Assembly (NCBI GenBank): GCA_036924285.1
Contig: JAYKYS010000001.1
Location: 36,083,501-36,147,500 of the forward strand
Length of the DNA stretch: 64,000 bases
DNA from: Asterella californica
Lineage: Eukaryota; Streptophyta; Marchantiopsida; Marchantiales; Aytoniaceae
Direction of reading: 5' to 3'
A model generated the notes under the pieces. That model had not been told where the DNA came from, searched no databases, and saw nothing but the letters and a program-made list of their open reading frames with translations. Each line of letters opens with the position of its first letter. Position 1 is the first letter of the stretch. The position numbers and the translations under genes were made by a program. Of this stretch, positions 40,934 through 51,418 are shown piece by piece.

Positions 40934-42574
40934 ATGGGGAAGTTACCAGTGTTTCATGGGAAGGACAATGAAGATGTAGAACCATTTGTACGAGATTTCA
41001 AAAGGGGTTGCATCGGAAACAACGTGAGAAGGAAGGAAGAATGGGTGTTGTTACTGCCAGAGTTTTTAGAAGATTTTGCTCTTACGTGGTATGAAGACCG
41101 AGTGAAGAGCAAGACACCTGGTGCAGTTGAGGACACATGGGAGACGTTGAGTAATGCACTCATCGAAGAATTTCTTCCAGAAGAGAGTTATGAGAAGCTC
41201 ATGGTGGAGCTTACTCATTTGAAGCAACGAGACGACGAGAAAGTTCAGCAATATGCCGAAAGGGTGGATAAGTTGGAGCAACGGTTTCGGACGGTCCTAC
41301 GGAAGAGTGGAGACAGTGTGGAGCTAACGATGGCGGGGATTGGAGCAGTGTTGACCAAGAACTTGGTGGGAGGGTTGAGGCCTTCAATTCGAACCCAAGT
41401 GAGGTACGAGAAGCCAGCAACCAAAGCGGAGGCCATCAAGATTGCGACAAACATGGAAGAGAGTTTGGATGAAGCAGATATCATCCAACCTCATCATGCT
41501 GCTCTGGTGTCGACTCCGACTCCTGGTGTAGTCACAACGATCGCACCTGCACCATCACAATTGGTGATTGCTTCAACGTCAACTCCTACTCCAACGGTGG
41601 TGCCAAGACCGTTTGTCCCAACAACGATGTCTACTGCCACCTCTGATTTTCATGCCGAGCTGAAGAGCATCACCGATACTCTTGCGGATCTCAAGATAAA
41701 CGTGGTGCAGTTACGAGAATGGAGGAACAAAGGTGGAGGAGGAGGTCAAAGAGGTTACGACAACAATCCCAATCGAGGAAATCAAGGTAACTTTGGAGGC
41801 AACCAAGGTAACTTTGGAGGAATCACTTGTTGGACGTGTGGAGGTTCTCATTTCCAGCGAAATTGTCCTAACAACGGAGCAAGAGGTGCCGAAGCCGTCA
41901 GAATGAAGGTGGGTGGAGGAAATCCATCACAAGGACGAGACAAGGGGGTGGCTACTATCGATGTCGTACGAGATCCCATCTACGAGAAAGGAGAGAGTTC
42001 AAACTCTTCTCATGCACCGGTGGAGCTTTTAGCTCAAGAAAGGAAAAGAACTCGATTTTCTGATGAACCGGTTTTCATGGAGGAGTCAGCAAGTAGAAGT
42101 ACTCGTTCGAGTAATATTTCGAGTACACCAAGGGAGCCAAGAAGGAAGCTGGGGATGGCGGATTTCACCATTTCATCTTCCCAAGCGGGATATGATGTGG
42201 TTGAAGATGTGGGTGCTCAGAAAGCCAACATCACTGTTGGACAACTGATCGCACTTAATCCCAGCTTACGAAGGGAACTCAGAGGAGGACTGAGTTCTAA
42301 GAGAAGCAAGAAGAAGAAACCCAAGAACAAGACATCAAAGTCTGTGGGAGTTGGTGTGGTGGATGTGCATGCTTCAGAGGTATGCACTAGGGCTTCAAAG
42401 ATTGAAGTCCGGTTGAATGGTCACTACGTCTCTGACGTATTGGTGGATGGAGGATCGGCTGTCAACGCCATTTCGGAGAGGTTGATGAAGAAGTTGGGGA
42501 TGGAACCAACTCGCCCGGCTAGCATTGTCGTGGGGATGGCTAACAAGCAACGGGTAAGACCTCTTGGTGTGTAA
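40934..42574 (+). CDS. element E gag and protease start
   Basis: The ATG at 40,934 opens 546 codons. The capsid region has VEPFVRDFKRGCIGNNVRRK, ALTWYEDRVK and LSNALIEEFLPEESYEKLM. A P/T-rich linker and a glycine/asparagine-rich stretch (NNPNRGNQGNFGGNQGNFGG) lead to the knuckle CWTCGGSHFQRNC, which has three residues, not four, between C and H. Near the end is the protease site VLVDGGSAVNAISERLMKK. The stop at 42,572 (TAA) lies inside protease, and the same frame continues, so it may be a mutated CAA. Gag forms the particle; protease matures it. Confidence 0.85.
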   Translation: MGKLPVFHGKDNEDVEPFVRDFKRGCIGNNVRRKEEWVLLLPEFLEDFALTWYEDRVKSKTPGAVEDTWETLSNALIEEFLPEESYEKLMVELTHLKQRDDEKVQQYAERVDKLEQRFRTVLRKSGDSVELTMAGIGAVLTKNLVGGLRPSIRTQVRYEKPATKAEAIKIATNMEESLDEADIIQPHHAALVSTPTPGVVTTIAPAPSQLVIASTSTPTPTVVPRPFVPTTMSTATSDFHAELKSITDTLADLKINVVQLREWRNKGGGGGQRGYDNNPNRGNQGNFGGNQGNFGGITCWTCGGSHFQRNCPNNGARGAEAVRMKVGGGNPSQGRDKGVATIDVVRDPIYEKGESSNSSHAPVELLAQERKRTRFSDEPVFMEESASRSTRSSNISSTPREPRRKLGMADFTISSSQAGYDVVEDVGAQKANITVGQLIALNPSLRRELRGGLSSKRSKKKKPKNKTSKSVGVGVVDVHASEVCTRASKIEVRLNGHYVSDVLVDGGSAVNAISERLMKKLGMEPTRPASIVVGMANKQRVRPLGV

Positions 42575-43867
42575 GAGAAGGTGGTCGTGTCTGTGATGGG
42601 AGTTCAAACATTGATGTCCTTTCAAGTGTTAAAGGACTCTAGTTATGATTTGCTCCTAGGTAGGCCTTGGTTGAGAGCTGTGCGCACCACTGATAGGTGG
42701 CACAAGGGATACTTACGGATTGGGCCTAGAGATCATAGAGTGATAGTTCCTCTCTCGGGTGTTGGAGTTGTGACTTCTGATTCTGATAGACCCACTAGTG
42801 ACTACTGGGAATCTGATACGGAGGACGATCAGAGTGTATCAGAAGTAGATACCGGAGATTCTTACGATCAAGAATCCTCGTCTGAGGACGAAGGATTTGG
42901 TCGAGATGAATCATTACATCAGCTTAGTGCTATTGACTTGTTGCCTCGACCAGCAGTGGAGAAAGATCCTGACAAAGAAGAGTTGAGTGAGGCAGAGATT
43001 GTGAGAAGACTCTCTACCTTGAAGTTTGGTATCAATGTCACTCAAGAAGAGAAAAGTAGATTCCTAGATATATTTTGAAAATATATCCATGTGTTTGCTT
43101 TCAGCTACAAGGATTTGAAGGAGGTGACTCTCGAGACTCATCGAATCGAATTGGAGGAGCACGCAAGATCAGTTCGACAGAAGCAGAGAAGGGTCAATCC
43201 CACAACGGCAATGATGGTCAAGGAGGAGATAGACAAGTTGAAGGAGGCGAGTTTCATCTATGAGGTGGAGAACTCAGAATGGGTTTCACCCATTGTGATT
43301 GTCAAGAAGAAGAATGGTAAGCTGCGAGTATGCATAGACTATAAGAAGCTGAATGCAGTTACCAAGAAGGATTATTATCCTCTACCATTTATAGATGAGA
43401 TTTTGGAGGAAGTTGCTGGTCATGAGTGGTACAGCTTTGGTGATGGTTATAGTGGGTATAACCAGATCAAGATAGCACAGGAGTACCAACAGTTGACTAC
43501 TTTCACTACTCCTTGGGGAACATTTGCATTTCGGGTGATGCCATTCGGATTGTGTAATGCTCCGGCCACGTTTCAAAGGTTCATGAACAAGGTGTTTGAA
43601 CCATTCATAGGGAAGTTTGTTCGGGATTTCATTGACGATTTCTGTGTGTACGGACGAAAGGAGGACCACTTTGATCATGTGATCAAAGTTTTGCAGCGGT
43701 TGGAGCAAGCCAACGCTTCTCTAAATCCAGAGAAGTGCATCTTTGGCTGCGAAGAAGGTCTACTGTTAGGGCACATCATTTCCAAGAATGGGATTACGGT
43801 AGATCCTGAGAAGGTGAAGAAGATTGTGGATCTTCCATTTCCGATCAACTTGACAAAGTTGAGGTAG
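42575..43867 (+). pseudogene. element E protease end and reverse transcriptase
   Basis: It stays in the gag frame. Protease closes with SSYDLLLGRPWLRAV, then an acidic linker (EVDTGDSYDQESSSEDEGFG). After a TGA at 43,076 RT follows: VIVKKKNGKLRVCIDYKKLN, SFGDGYSGYNQIKIA, FRVMPFGLCNAPATFQRF, the catalytic FIDDFCVYG and LLLGHIISKNGITVDPEKV. A TAG at 43,865 interrupts LR-FLGMVGYYRRF, clearly a former CAG. A frameshift follows near 43,960. Each stop is one transition away from a sense codon. Confidence 0.87.
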
Positions 43868-43965
43868 TTTCTTGGCATGGTTGGATATTATCGTAGGTTT
43901 GTCTTTTCCTTCTCAAACAAAGCAATAGCTTTGACTATGTACATGAAGAAGGGAGTTGATTTGAC

Positions 43966-45474
43966 TTGATAGTGCATGATCAGAAGGCAAAGGAAGCATT
44001 TGAGGAGCTGAAAAAGGCATTAGTGACAGCTCCTATACTTGCTAAACCTGAGTGGAGTAAAGCATTTATTCTGTATACGGATGCCTCTAATGTAGCAATC
44101 GGATGTACATTAAGTCAGCTAGATGGAGATGGGCATGATCATCCTATAGCTTATGCTAGTAGGCAGATGGTTCCAGCGGAGAAGAATTACTCCGTGACTG
44201 AACGAGAAGGATTAGCGGTGATCTTTGGATTGAAGAAATTTCGACACTACTTGCTAGGAGGGAAATTTTCCATAGTCACAGATCACAAGGCTTTAAAGTA
44301 TATCTTTAATAAGCCTAATGCCGAAGGTCGTATTGCTCGTTGGAAGATCCTTCTAACAGAATACGATTATGTGATCGAAGATAGACCAGGGAAGAAGCAT
44401 GCAAATGCTGATCTTTTGTCAAGGGCTTATGATGATGAGGGAGAAGAACCGTTTGATGATTCATTTCCAGACGAACATCTGATGACCATCACAAGCATTG
44501 AGGAGATACCGGACGAGTACAAGGAAATCTGGAGTTTCCTTGCAGATGGCTCTTTTCCAGAAGGTATGCATACCCGAGAACGTAACGCGTTGATCAAGAG
44601 ATGCAAACCTTACACCATGGTGGAGGGAATTCTGTTTCATCAAGGAGCAGATGGGTTACTAAGGAGAGCAGTTGGTCAGAAGGAGGCATTCAAGCTAATG
44701 CACGAGTTTCACGACGGAACTGTTTGCGGAGGTCACTTTGCTGGTAAGATAACAGCCTTCAAGATTTTGGATGCGGGTTATCACTGGAGAGGGATTTTCA
44801 AAGAGTGTTTAGACTATTGCAAAACTTGTGACGTATGTCAAGCATTTGCTCTAAAGTCTACTAGAACACCTCCGTTAAGATCAATTCCAGTATTAGGGCC
44901 GTTTGAGAAATGGGGTATTGACTTTGTAGGTCCTCTTAATAAGACACCTCGAGGCAATAGATACATTGTAGTCGCCACTGACTATTGTACCAAGTGGGTA
45001 GAGGCTAGACCTTTGAGGGAGACCAATGAAACAGAAGTCGGTAGATTCCTATGGGAGAGGATCATCACGAGATTTGGATGTCCGTTAGAGTTGGTCTCAG
45101 ATAGAGGAGGAGAGTTTGTAGGGAGCATGACTACTGCTATGCTACAACACTTTTCTATCAAGCCACGAGTAACGACCTCATACAAACCAAATGCTAATGG
45201 TCTTGCGGAGAAGACCAATCTTACACTTTGTATGATGCTCGCCAAAGATGCTGGTGTTGAAACTGCGAAACATACTTGGGATAAGAGGCTACATGCCATC
45301 TTATGGGAGTACCGAACGACAACAAAGACTTCTACTGGATACTCCCCATTTCGACTGATTTATGGAGTGGAGTCCAAGTTGCCGATCCAATTCGAATTGG
45401 ATACTTTTCAAACTATTCAACGAAAGTTGAAGAGGTCGAGAGGAGAAGACGTGGTCAGATCAAGAAAGGAGTAA
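43966..45474 (+). pseudogene. element E RNase H and integrase core
   Basis: After the shift the frame runs 502 codons. RNase H: FILYTDASNVAIGCTLSQLD, VTEREGLAVIF, IVTDHKALKYIF, closing HANADLLSRAYD. Integrase: zinc motif HEFHDGTVCGGHFAG ... CKTCDVCQAFA, catalytic residues in WGIDFVGPLNKTPRG, LVSDRGGEFVGS and NANGLAEKTNLTLC. The usual E-x-N/R after the last motif reads EKTN. A TAA at 45,472 stops it, and the same frame continues. The start has no ATG because it is an internal pol piece. Confidence 0.87.
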
Positions 45475-45819
45475 CTCATGGAGTTGGAAGAGACCCGAGC
45501 GGTAGCAATGATCCGGATGGAACGAGCTCAGGCGTATCAAAAGAAGAGTTACGACAAACGGTTGGGCAAGAGGGAGGTAAAACCTTTTCAAGTCGGAGAT
45601 TGGGTTATGTTGTATGATGCTATCAGATTCAAGAGGGCTAGGAAGAAGTTTCTTCCGAGATATTTTGGTCCTTTTGTTGTAGATAAGGTGTGGAGCAACT
45701 TCACATATGACCTTCAGGAGCTGGGAGGAAGGAGATTTGATCGAGTAAATCATGACAAGTTGAAGTTGTTTCATCGACGAAAGCTCTCTCTTCACTCCGA
45801 GGACGGAGCGAAAATTTAG
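45475..45819 (+). pseudogene. element E integrase C-terminal part
   Basis: MELEETRAVAMIRMERAQAY, KPFQVGDWVMLYDAIRFKRA and the GPF module PRYFGPFVVDKVWSNFTYDL, ending KLKLFHRRKLSLHSEDGAKI. No chromodomain. It is in the same frame as the preceding piece across one stop codon. Confidence 0.85.
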
Positions 45820-45820
45820 T

Positions 45821-45832
45821 CCGGGGGTAAAA
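45821..45832 (+). promoter_or_regulatory. polypurine tract of E
   Basis: CCGGGGGTAAAA directly before the 3' LTR; short, with a central T. Confidence 0.6.
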
Positions 45833-46747
45833 TGTAACGACCTATGTTACACATAGGAAGTTTGTCTATTAGTAAGGTGTTTAGTTATAACTAAGTGTTG
45901 AGAATGTTTATTGGCTGCCAAAGTACTTTAAGGATGTATCAAGTTAGTCATGACTATCTAAAAGTTAGTTATGGTTAAACTTAGATGTACTTTTGGCAGA
46001 ATTCAGATATTTGCTAAAGAGTGAGCACTACTATCGTGTCATCTTGTCTAAAAGGTAGAAAGGAGGTGGAAAGTATCCCTTATCTCCTTTTTGACTTGAT
46101 ATTAGTGGTTGGATTAAAGTTGTGGACTTTGTGGGCATTAAAAACAAGAAGAGATTCCACATGTTTCCTTTTTAGTGGGTCCTAGTGTAGAGGGGGGGTG
46201 GAAATTCGAGATTCCTTGAGAATATTCCAGAATCCTTCTAGAAGTTGTTGACTTTGAAGGAATAAGCCCATGTGAAAAGGTAAAAAGCCCATGTGATCAA
46301 TGCTTTTACCTTAAGTAATATCTTAGTAAAACCCGGTAAAAGTAGTTACGGCTGAGTTACCGGGAGTACCAAAGTAAAAACCTAGAATGTATAAATAGAG
46401 GAGTATAGAAGAGCTCCTCATCCTTGTTTTCACATTGTCGTAATGACAACTTGAGTAATATAGAGAGTGTGGGACATTTTTAACATGTGAGAACTTGAGA
46501 GACGTCGTTAGAATGGAGGATTTTAGTGGATGAGATTATGGAGATTTTAGTTGATAAGTTTGTGGGTGTATGAATGAGAGTGAACTTAGCATTTTTCCCT
46601 TCAAGATTCATGGTGTGCTTCCATCAAAGCCATCAGAGGTGACCCCTGAGTGAGAGACAGGCCCGACAGTTGCAGATTCGTGGATGACGATCGTGGAGGT
46701 TGAGAGATCGGGGGGTAGTTGATCGTTAGGACCACGGAGGGTTTACA
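45833..46747 (+). repeat. 3' LTR of element E
   Basis: 915 bp, identical to the 5' LTR except at five positions. It is followed by GATC and then by element F's gag linker. Confidence 0.95.
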
Positions 46748-46751
46748 GATC

Positions 46752-47300
46752 AGAAGGACTCTTCTTCCTTGCAACAAAGAGATAGCAAACAAGGTCAAAA
46801 CCAAAGGGACAAGCACCTCAAAAGGGTAATGGTTCTAAGTTTACTTGCTACAATTGTGACGAGGTGAGCCATATCGCTAAGAGATGTACAAAGCTTAAGG
46901 TTAGTAATTGTAGCATGAATGCGTTTGTTGCAAAGGACTTGTTGGAGGGTCAGATGACTATCACCTTAAGAACCACGAAAAAGACTCTGAGACTGATGTT
47001 TCTATAAGCTAATGTCACAAACCGTGATGTTATCTTCCTTGTGGACACAAGAGCGACTCACTCCTCCATAAGTCCGAAGTTGGTGAAGAAGTTGGACTTG
47101 TCTACCTCCTAGACAGACAAGCTTATTCATGTGCGTTTTGTCAATGACAAGATGTACCAAACTTCTGAAGTGACCTTTGGATGCATGATTTGGTGTGTGG
47201 GAAGTTGGAGTGTCACAAAGAACTTCACGGTGTACGAGATGTATGACATCCATGCGGTTTTAAAAGGTTGGATAGGTTTCAAAGTGGAACTTAGGACGGA
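46752..47300 (+). pseudogene. element F zinc knuckle and protease
   Basis: FTCYNCDEVSHIAKRCTKL (about 46,835-46,890) is the CCHC knuckle. Protease follows with FLVDTRATHSSISPKLVKKL, where the glycine of the D-T-G triad is replaced by arginine, which should kill the enzyme. Then QTSEVTFGCMIWCVGSWSVT and YDIHAVLKGW. Several stops. Confidence 0.8.
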
Positions 47301-48840
47301 AGCTAGGAGTGACGCTGATTCGACAAGGACGGAAAATTGATGACCTTGCGGTGAATTTGATCAAAGACAAACAGATGGACGTCAACGACATAGTCATGTG
47401 TTTGATGCGAGTTGCAGATTTGATGACGGATGACAGACAAGAGAAAACATCAAAAGACGCGACTAAACTTCCAAAGGTGCTTTGCAAAGTGATTAAAGAG
47501 TTTGAGGATGTCTTGACGAATGAACTACCTGTTGAATTATCTTCAAAGTGGGTGGTGAGGACAAGATCGAGGTCTTGCTAGGGTCAGAACCACCCTCCAA
47601 ACTTCTTATCGACTCAATCAGATGAAACTCCTTGAGTTGAAAAGACAACTCGGTAAGCTGATAGCACGAGAATATATTCGAACCAGCAAGTCACCTTACG
47701 GAGCCCCTGTTCTTTTTGCAAAGAAGAAGGATGGGAAGTTACGACTCTGTGTAGATTATCGTGCGCTCAATAAAGTGACGGTGAAGAATAATTATTCCTT
47801 GTCAAGGATAGATGATGTGTTTGATAGGTTAGCAGATGCAAAGTACTTCAACGGGATAGACTTGAAGTCTAGATATTATCAGATCCAGATAGCTGACTCA
47901 GATGTTGAGAGACCGCTTATCGAACTAGATACGGATCATTTGAATTCGTGGTGATGTCATTTAGACTCTGCAACGTCTCTTCGACATTCACTACGTTGAT
48001 GAACATAATTTTTTACGAGAAGATGGACGAGTTTGTCATCTTGATCTACATATAAACATTGGAGTCGCATGCGGAGCAGCTAAGGAGTGTTGACGAAGGT
48101 ACGGGAGCATAAGCTGTTTGCCAACGTTGACAAGAGTGAGTTTGATTTGGAAAGCATCAACTTCTTAGGACATGTCATAAGTGTAGATAGAGTCAGCCTG
48201 AATATGCAGAAGGTGGACGCGATTGTGACTTGAGAACCTCTAACTACAGTGAAGTGAATGCAACGGTTCTTAAGACTGTCGCAGTTTTATCGTAAGTATG
48301 TGAAATGGTTTTCAAAGATCACGAAGATGTTGACAAATTGGATGAGAAAAGATGCACAAGTAAGTTAGACCAAGGAGGTGGATGATGCGTTCCGAAAGAT
48401 CAAATTCATTTTGTCAAAGACGTTAGTTTTGAAGCTACCGAAGTTTGACAAACCATTCGAGGTGCACACGGACGCGAACAACTATGCGATTGACGTAGTG
48501 TTGGTGCAAGATGGAAAACTTGTAGCGTACGAAAGCAAAAGTTATCTGAGATAGAGAGTCGATAATCGGCTCACGAGAGAGAACTGTTTGTTGTGGTTCA
48601 TTGCTCGAGGAAATAGCGGCATTACTTGGAACTTCATAAAATCCAAGTGTACACTAATGATATTTCACTCAAGTACTTTGAAACAAAAGATCGAGTGACG
48701 TCAAAGTAACTACCGTAATGAGATATCTTGACACTCATGAATATGGAATTAATCCACAAAGCGAGAAAAGACGATGTGATCCGGACGCCTTGAGTCACAA
48801 GGAGGAATATCTTCTATCATCCACACAGATTTTGTGAGCT
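47300..48840 (+). pseudogene. element F reverse transcriptase and RNase H
   Basis: 47,622-47,954 holds RT fingers and palm start ([57 protein letters not shown]). The catalytic box is gone: FVILIYI is followed at once by a stop and then TLESHAEQL, so the DD residues are deleted or mutated. RNase H traces (VHTDANNYAIDVVLVQDGKL) lie near 48,460-48,530 and FSSRHYLELHKIQVYTND-like text near 48,600. Non-functional. Confidence 0.8.
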
Positions 48841-49790
48841 ATGTATCTTAAGGAGTCAGACTTGGAGAGACGAATACGTGAAGGTCACATGGGAGATGAC
48901 CAAGCGAAGGAGTGCTTGGAACAGCTCAAGCGAGGAGTGAAGTTGCAGAACATGCAGTTGAGACACGGGACTAAGTTGCTCAAAGAGTGTCATGATGTCT
49001 TTATTAAAAAGAGAAAAGTCCCTTTAGCACTGATGGCTAAAAAGTTTTATTGGTCCCACATGAAAGACGATGTTGCCCACTTTGTGAAAACATAAGTAAC
49101 TTGTCAAGCGAACAGGGTTTCTTATGCAAAGAAACAAGGATTGCTTCATCCTTCGTCGATTCCAGCCAGACCTTGGAAAGCATCAATTCACTTCATAATG
49201 TCTCTGCTTGACTCAAACGGATACAATGTCATCTTTGTGATAGTTGATCAGTTTAACAAACTCGTAAAATTTACTCCGACCTTGGATATCGCAATGACGT
49301 TCACGACTTCTCGGTTGTTCTTAGATACTTGGTGGTGTTCTCATGGATTACCTCGAAGTATTATTTCAGATCGAGACTCTAAATTCACAAGTGCATTTTG
49401 AGAACACTTGTTTCAAAAGTTAAGGACTAAGTTAAAAATTTAGTACCGCTTTTCATCTTGAAACAGATGGACAAACGGAATGAGTTAACTCTATTTTGAA
49501 TCAATACTTGAGGAATTATGTGAACGCAGACCAAAGTGACTAGACAGAGTGGATCAGTCTCGCAGAGTATTGCACAACTCCATACAAGTAGCAACTTGAG
49601 GCGATTTGGACTGATTGTAACTTTGACGTGAAATAGAAATAAAGAATTTATTTCTTGAAAATTGTCTAAGTGTATTGGTAGTGCATGGCTATGACTAGTC
49701 CTGATCAGATTCTTAAGATGTTGTCTAGAGGAGGAACGAAGTGCACTCAAAAGAAGCGAACTGGTTTGTTTAAGCATCTAAATTAAGCCT
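48841..49790 (+). pseudogene. element F integrase
   Basis: HHCC traces (LLKECHDVFIKKRK ... FYWSHMKDDVAHFVKT, then TCQANR after a stop), core SIHFIMSLLDSNGYNVIFVI with histidine where the first catalytic aspartate should be, and ISDRDSKFTSAF retaining the second. The remainder up to about 49,790 is recognisable only in fragments. Dead. Confidence 0.75.
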
Positions 49791-50236
49791 AAGTCTTGAT
49801 GTCAAGACTTAAGTTTGCCGTAGCATTGGCAAACAAATATGAATGGTTTACACTTATCTTGGAGTTTGGGGGTGATCTTGAGTTGTAGTTTGCTAACTGC
49901 AAGATCTAACTGCAAGAGCTAACTTAGTCGTGCGTCTAAGTCAAATCAGGTTGCGACCAGAAAGTGAGCTTCAAGAGACCTAGTAAGTATGTGTGAATAC
50001 TTATAAGTTAACAAGTTAGAGTCTTAAGTATAATGTTTAGAAACCGTCAGCTAGTTTTGTTTAGAGGTGGTTAAAAATATTAGGTTTTCCCGAGACTAGT
50101 TGGAATTTTCTAAGTGTTCTAGCGACAACTTAAGACTCAAGTGAAGAATTTCGGGTTAGCTATCAAAATGCAATTTTAGCACCAAGGGGTTGGCTACTCA
50201 TTTTGAACTTAACGTCAACTCAAAAGTGGAGGTGAG
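49791..50236 (+). other. element F 3' untranslated region
   Basis: No coding sequence is visible between the integrase remnants and the 3' LTR. The bases before the LTR (GTGGAGGTGAG) are purine-rich and may be the remains of the polypurine tract. Confidence 0.5.
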
Positions 50237-50728
50237 TGTCGCAACCCTCAGTCTCAAGATCATATGCAAACGTCAACAACAAAATCTTAGTGGACTTGCA
50301 GTAGGTGATGAAAGCTACGAGTAGGACTTAACGGCTTGACTGGGAAGTCAAGAATAGATGAACCCTAAATGGTTCTCTGAATCGAAGTTGGAACATTAGA
50401 TTAAGACATAGAGGTCTCTCCCAAGATGACTCTTAGACGAATGCTTACTTAAGGGTGCAAGTCTAAAACAGACCAAAATACAAGTATGAGACGTGAGTCC
50501 GAGACATAGGTCTGAAATGTGTGACCGAGACGTGGATCTAGATGCTGGTCCGAACTACGGAGTCTCAGTCTGGTGTTGGACCACAGTCCGGGTTAGTCCC
50601 GTTTTGATCCGGATCAAACGGGATAAAGATAAGTGGTGCATGAACGCTAACGTGTGATTGTGAGTTTCGTGACCTACTTATTCACTCAAGAGCTTCCTTT
50701 GACACAACAAGACGATAGGTGCATGAAA
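50237..50728 (+). repeat. 3' LTR of element F, internally deleted
   Basis: 492 bp; begins TGTCGCAACCCTCAG and ends GGTGCATGAAA. It is shorter than the 5' LTR because about 590 bp in the middle are missing. TTGAC follows. Confidence 0.8.
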
Positions 50729-50841
50729 TTGACGCACTAATGGAAGTATAACTGATTCTTATAATCCAAAAGGCATCATTTCATATGCAGATTAATTTAT
50801 GTCTCAACCTTTCTTGTGATACATTAATTTATGTCCTAACC

Positions 50842-51331
50842 TGTCATAAGTAGAGTTCTACTTATCGACTAGAGATGGAATTTTGTTTGATAAAACTCCT
50901 TGGTATAATAATCAGTTATGTCTAAGTCAGTCTGAGAAAAATTTCAGCAAAAAAATACTTCTACTAAAAGACGGGAGCTTTGAAAGATCACTGAAACTTT
51001 TCAGAAGGATTTTGAGGGTCAAAATTATGTTTTTTTTACCAAAAAACTACCGCTAAGGACAAGGCTTACGGCATGTCTTAAATGTCATGTTCATACTCTT
51101 TAAGAGTTTTACAATGGGCTCTTGTTTATCTCATTCTGAGACCCTTAGATGTTGCTTTGGGATTTCAGATCTAAAGTTGTATGTAAACCACATCAGTGAT
51201 CCGTGTATTCACTTTGGGTGGTCAGTAATGGATTGAATTTTATTTTGTACTCTTTCGCTCATGATATAAAGTATGGGAATGTATCTCCAATGGCATTCGA
51301 GTTTGAGTTCATTCTTGAGTCTCCCCTTACA
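50842..51331 (+). repeat. 5' LTR of relic G
   Basis: Begins TGTCATAAGTAGAGTTCTAC and ends TCCCCTTACA, alignable with the LTR of A at both ends (CTACTTATCGACTAGAG; CCACATCAGTGATCCGTG). The heat-shock array of A is not present as such: only fragments like GAAACTTTTCAGAAGG remain near 50,994. Confidence 0.8.
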
Positions 51332-51332
51332 A

Positions 51333-51344
51333 TGATATTAGAGC
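51333..51344 (+). promoter_or_regulatory. decayed primer binding site of G
   Basis: TGATATTAGAGC against TGGTATCAGAGC in A (two transitions). Confidence 0.75.
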
Positions 51345-51350
51345 AGAGAA

Positions 51351-51380
51351 CTCCAAGAGAGCGTATTATCTCTCTTGGAG
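51351..51380 (+). promoter_or_regulatory. leader hairpin of G
   Basis: Perfect arms CTCCAAGAGAG / CTCTCTTGGAG around CGTATTAT, the homologue of the A hairpin at 24,296-24,323. Confidence 0.65.
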
Positions 51381-51418
51381 GAGCCTTTGATTGAAATGTC
51401 TTGTAATAATTGAATGTA

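Larger units (their letters stand above)
38901..46747 (+). mobile_element. element E: young Ty3/Gypsy retrotransposon (Tat/Athila-like)
   Basis: LTRs 38,901-39,815 and 45,833-46,747, both 915 bp and differing at five positions, four of them G/A. A 4-bp duplication GATC lies at 38,897-38,900 and 46,748-46,751. Asp-tRNA-like primer site, large leader stem-loop, extra zinc-knuckle ORF, gag, protease, RT, RNase H, integrase without chromodomain, polypurine tract. The RT box FIDDF and PR site DGGS fit the Tat/Athila side of plant Ty3 elements. Four in-frame stops and one shift interrupt gag-pol. Confidence 0.95.
36781..50728 (+). mobile_element. element F: degenerate Ty3/Gypsy retrotransposon holding E
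   Basis: LTRs 36,781-37,865 and 50,237-50,728 both begin TGTCGC(G/A)A and share about the first 300 bp and the last ~80 bp; the right one has lost the middle. A 5-bp duplication TTGAC lies at 36,776-36,780 and 50,729-50,733. There is a Met-type primer site, then gag, knuckle, protease, RT, RNase H and integrase, all decayed. Element E is inserted in the gag linker. F without E is about 6.1 kb. Confidence 0.85.
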
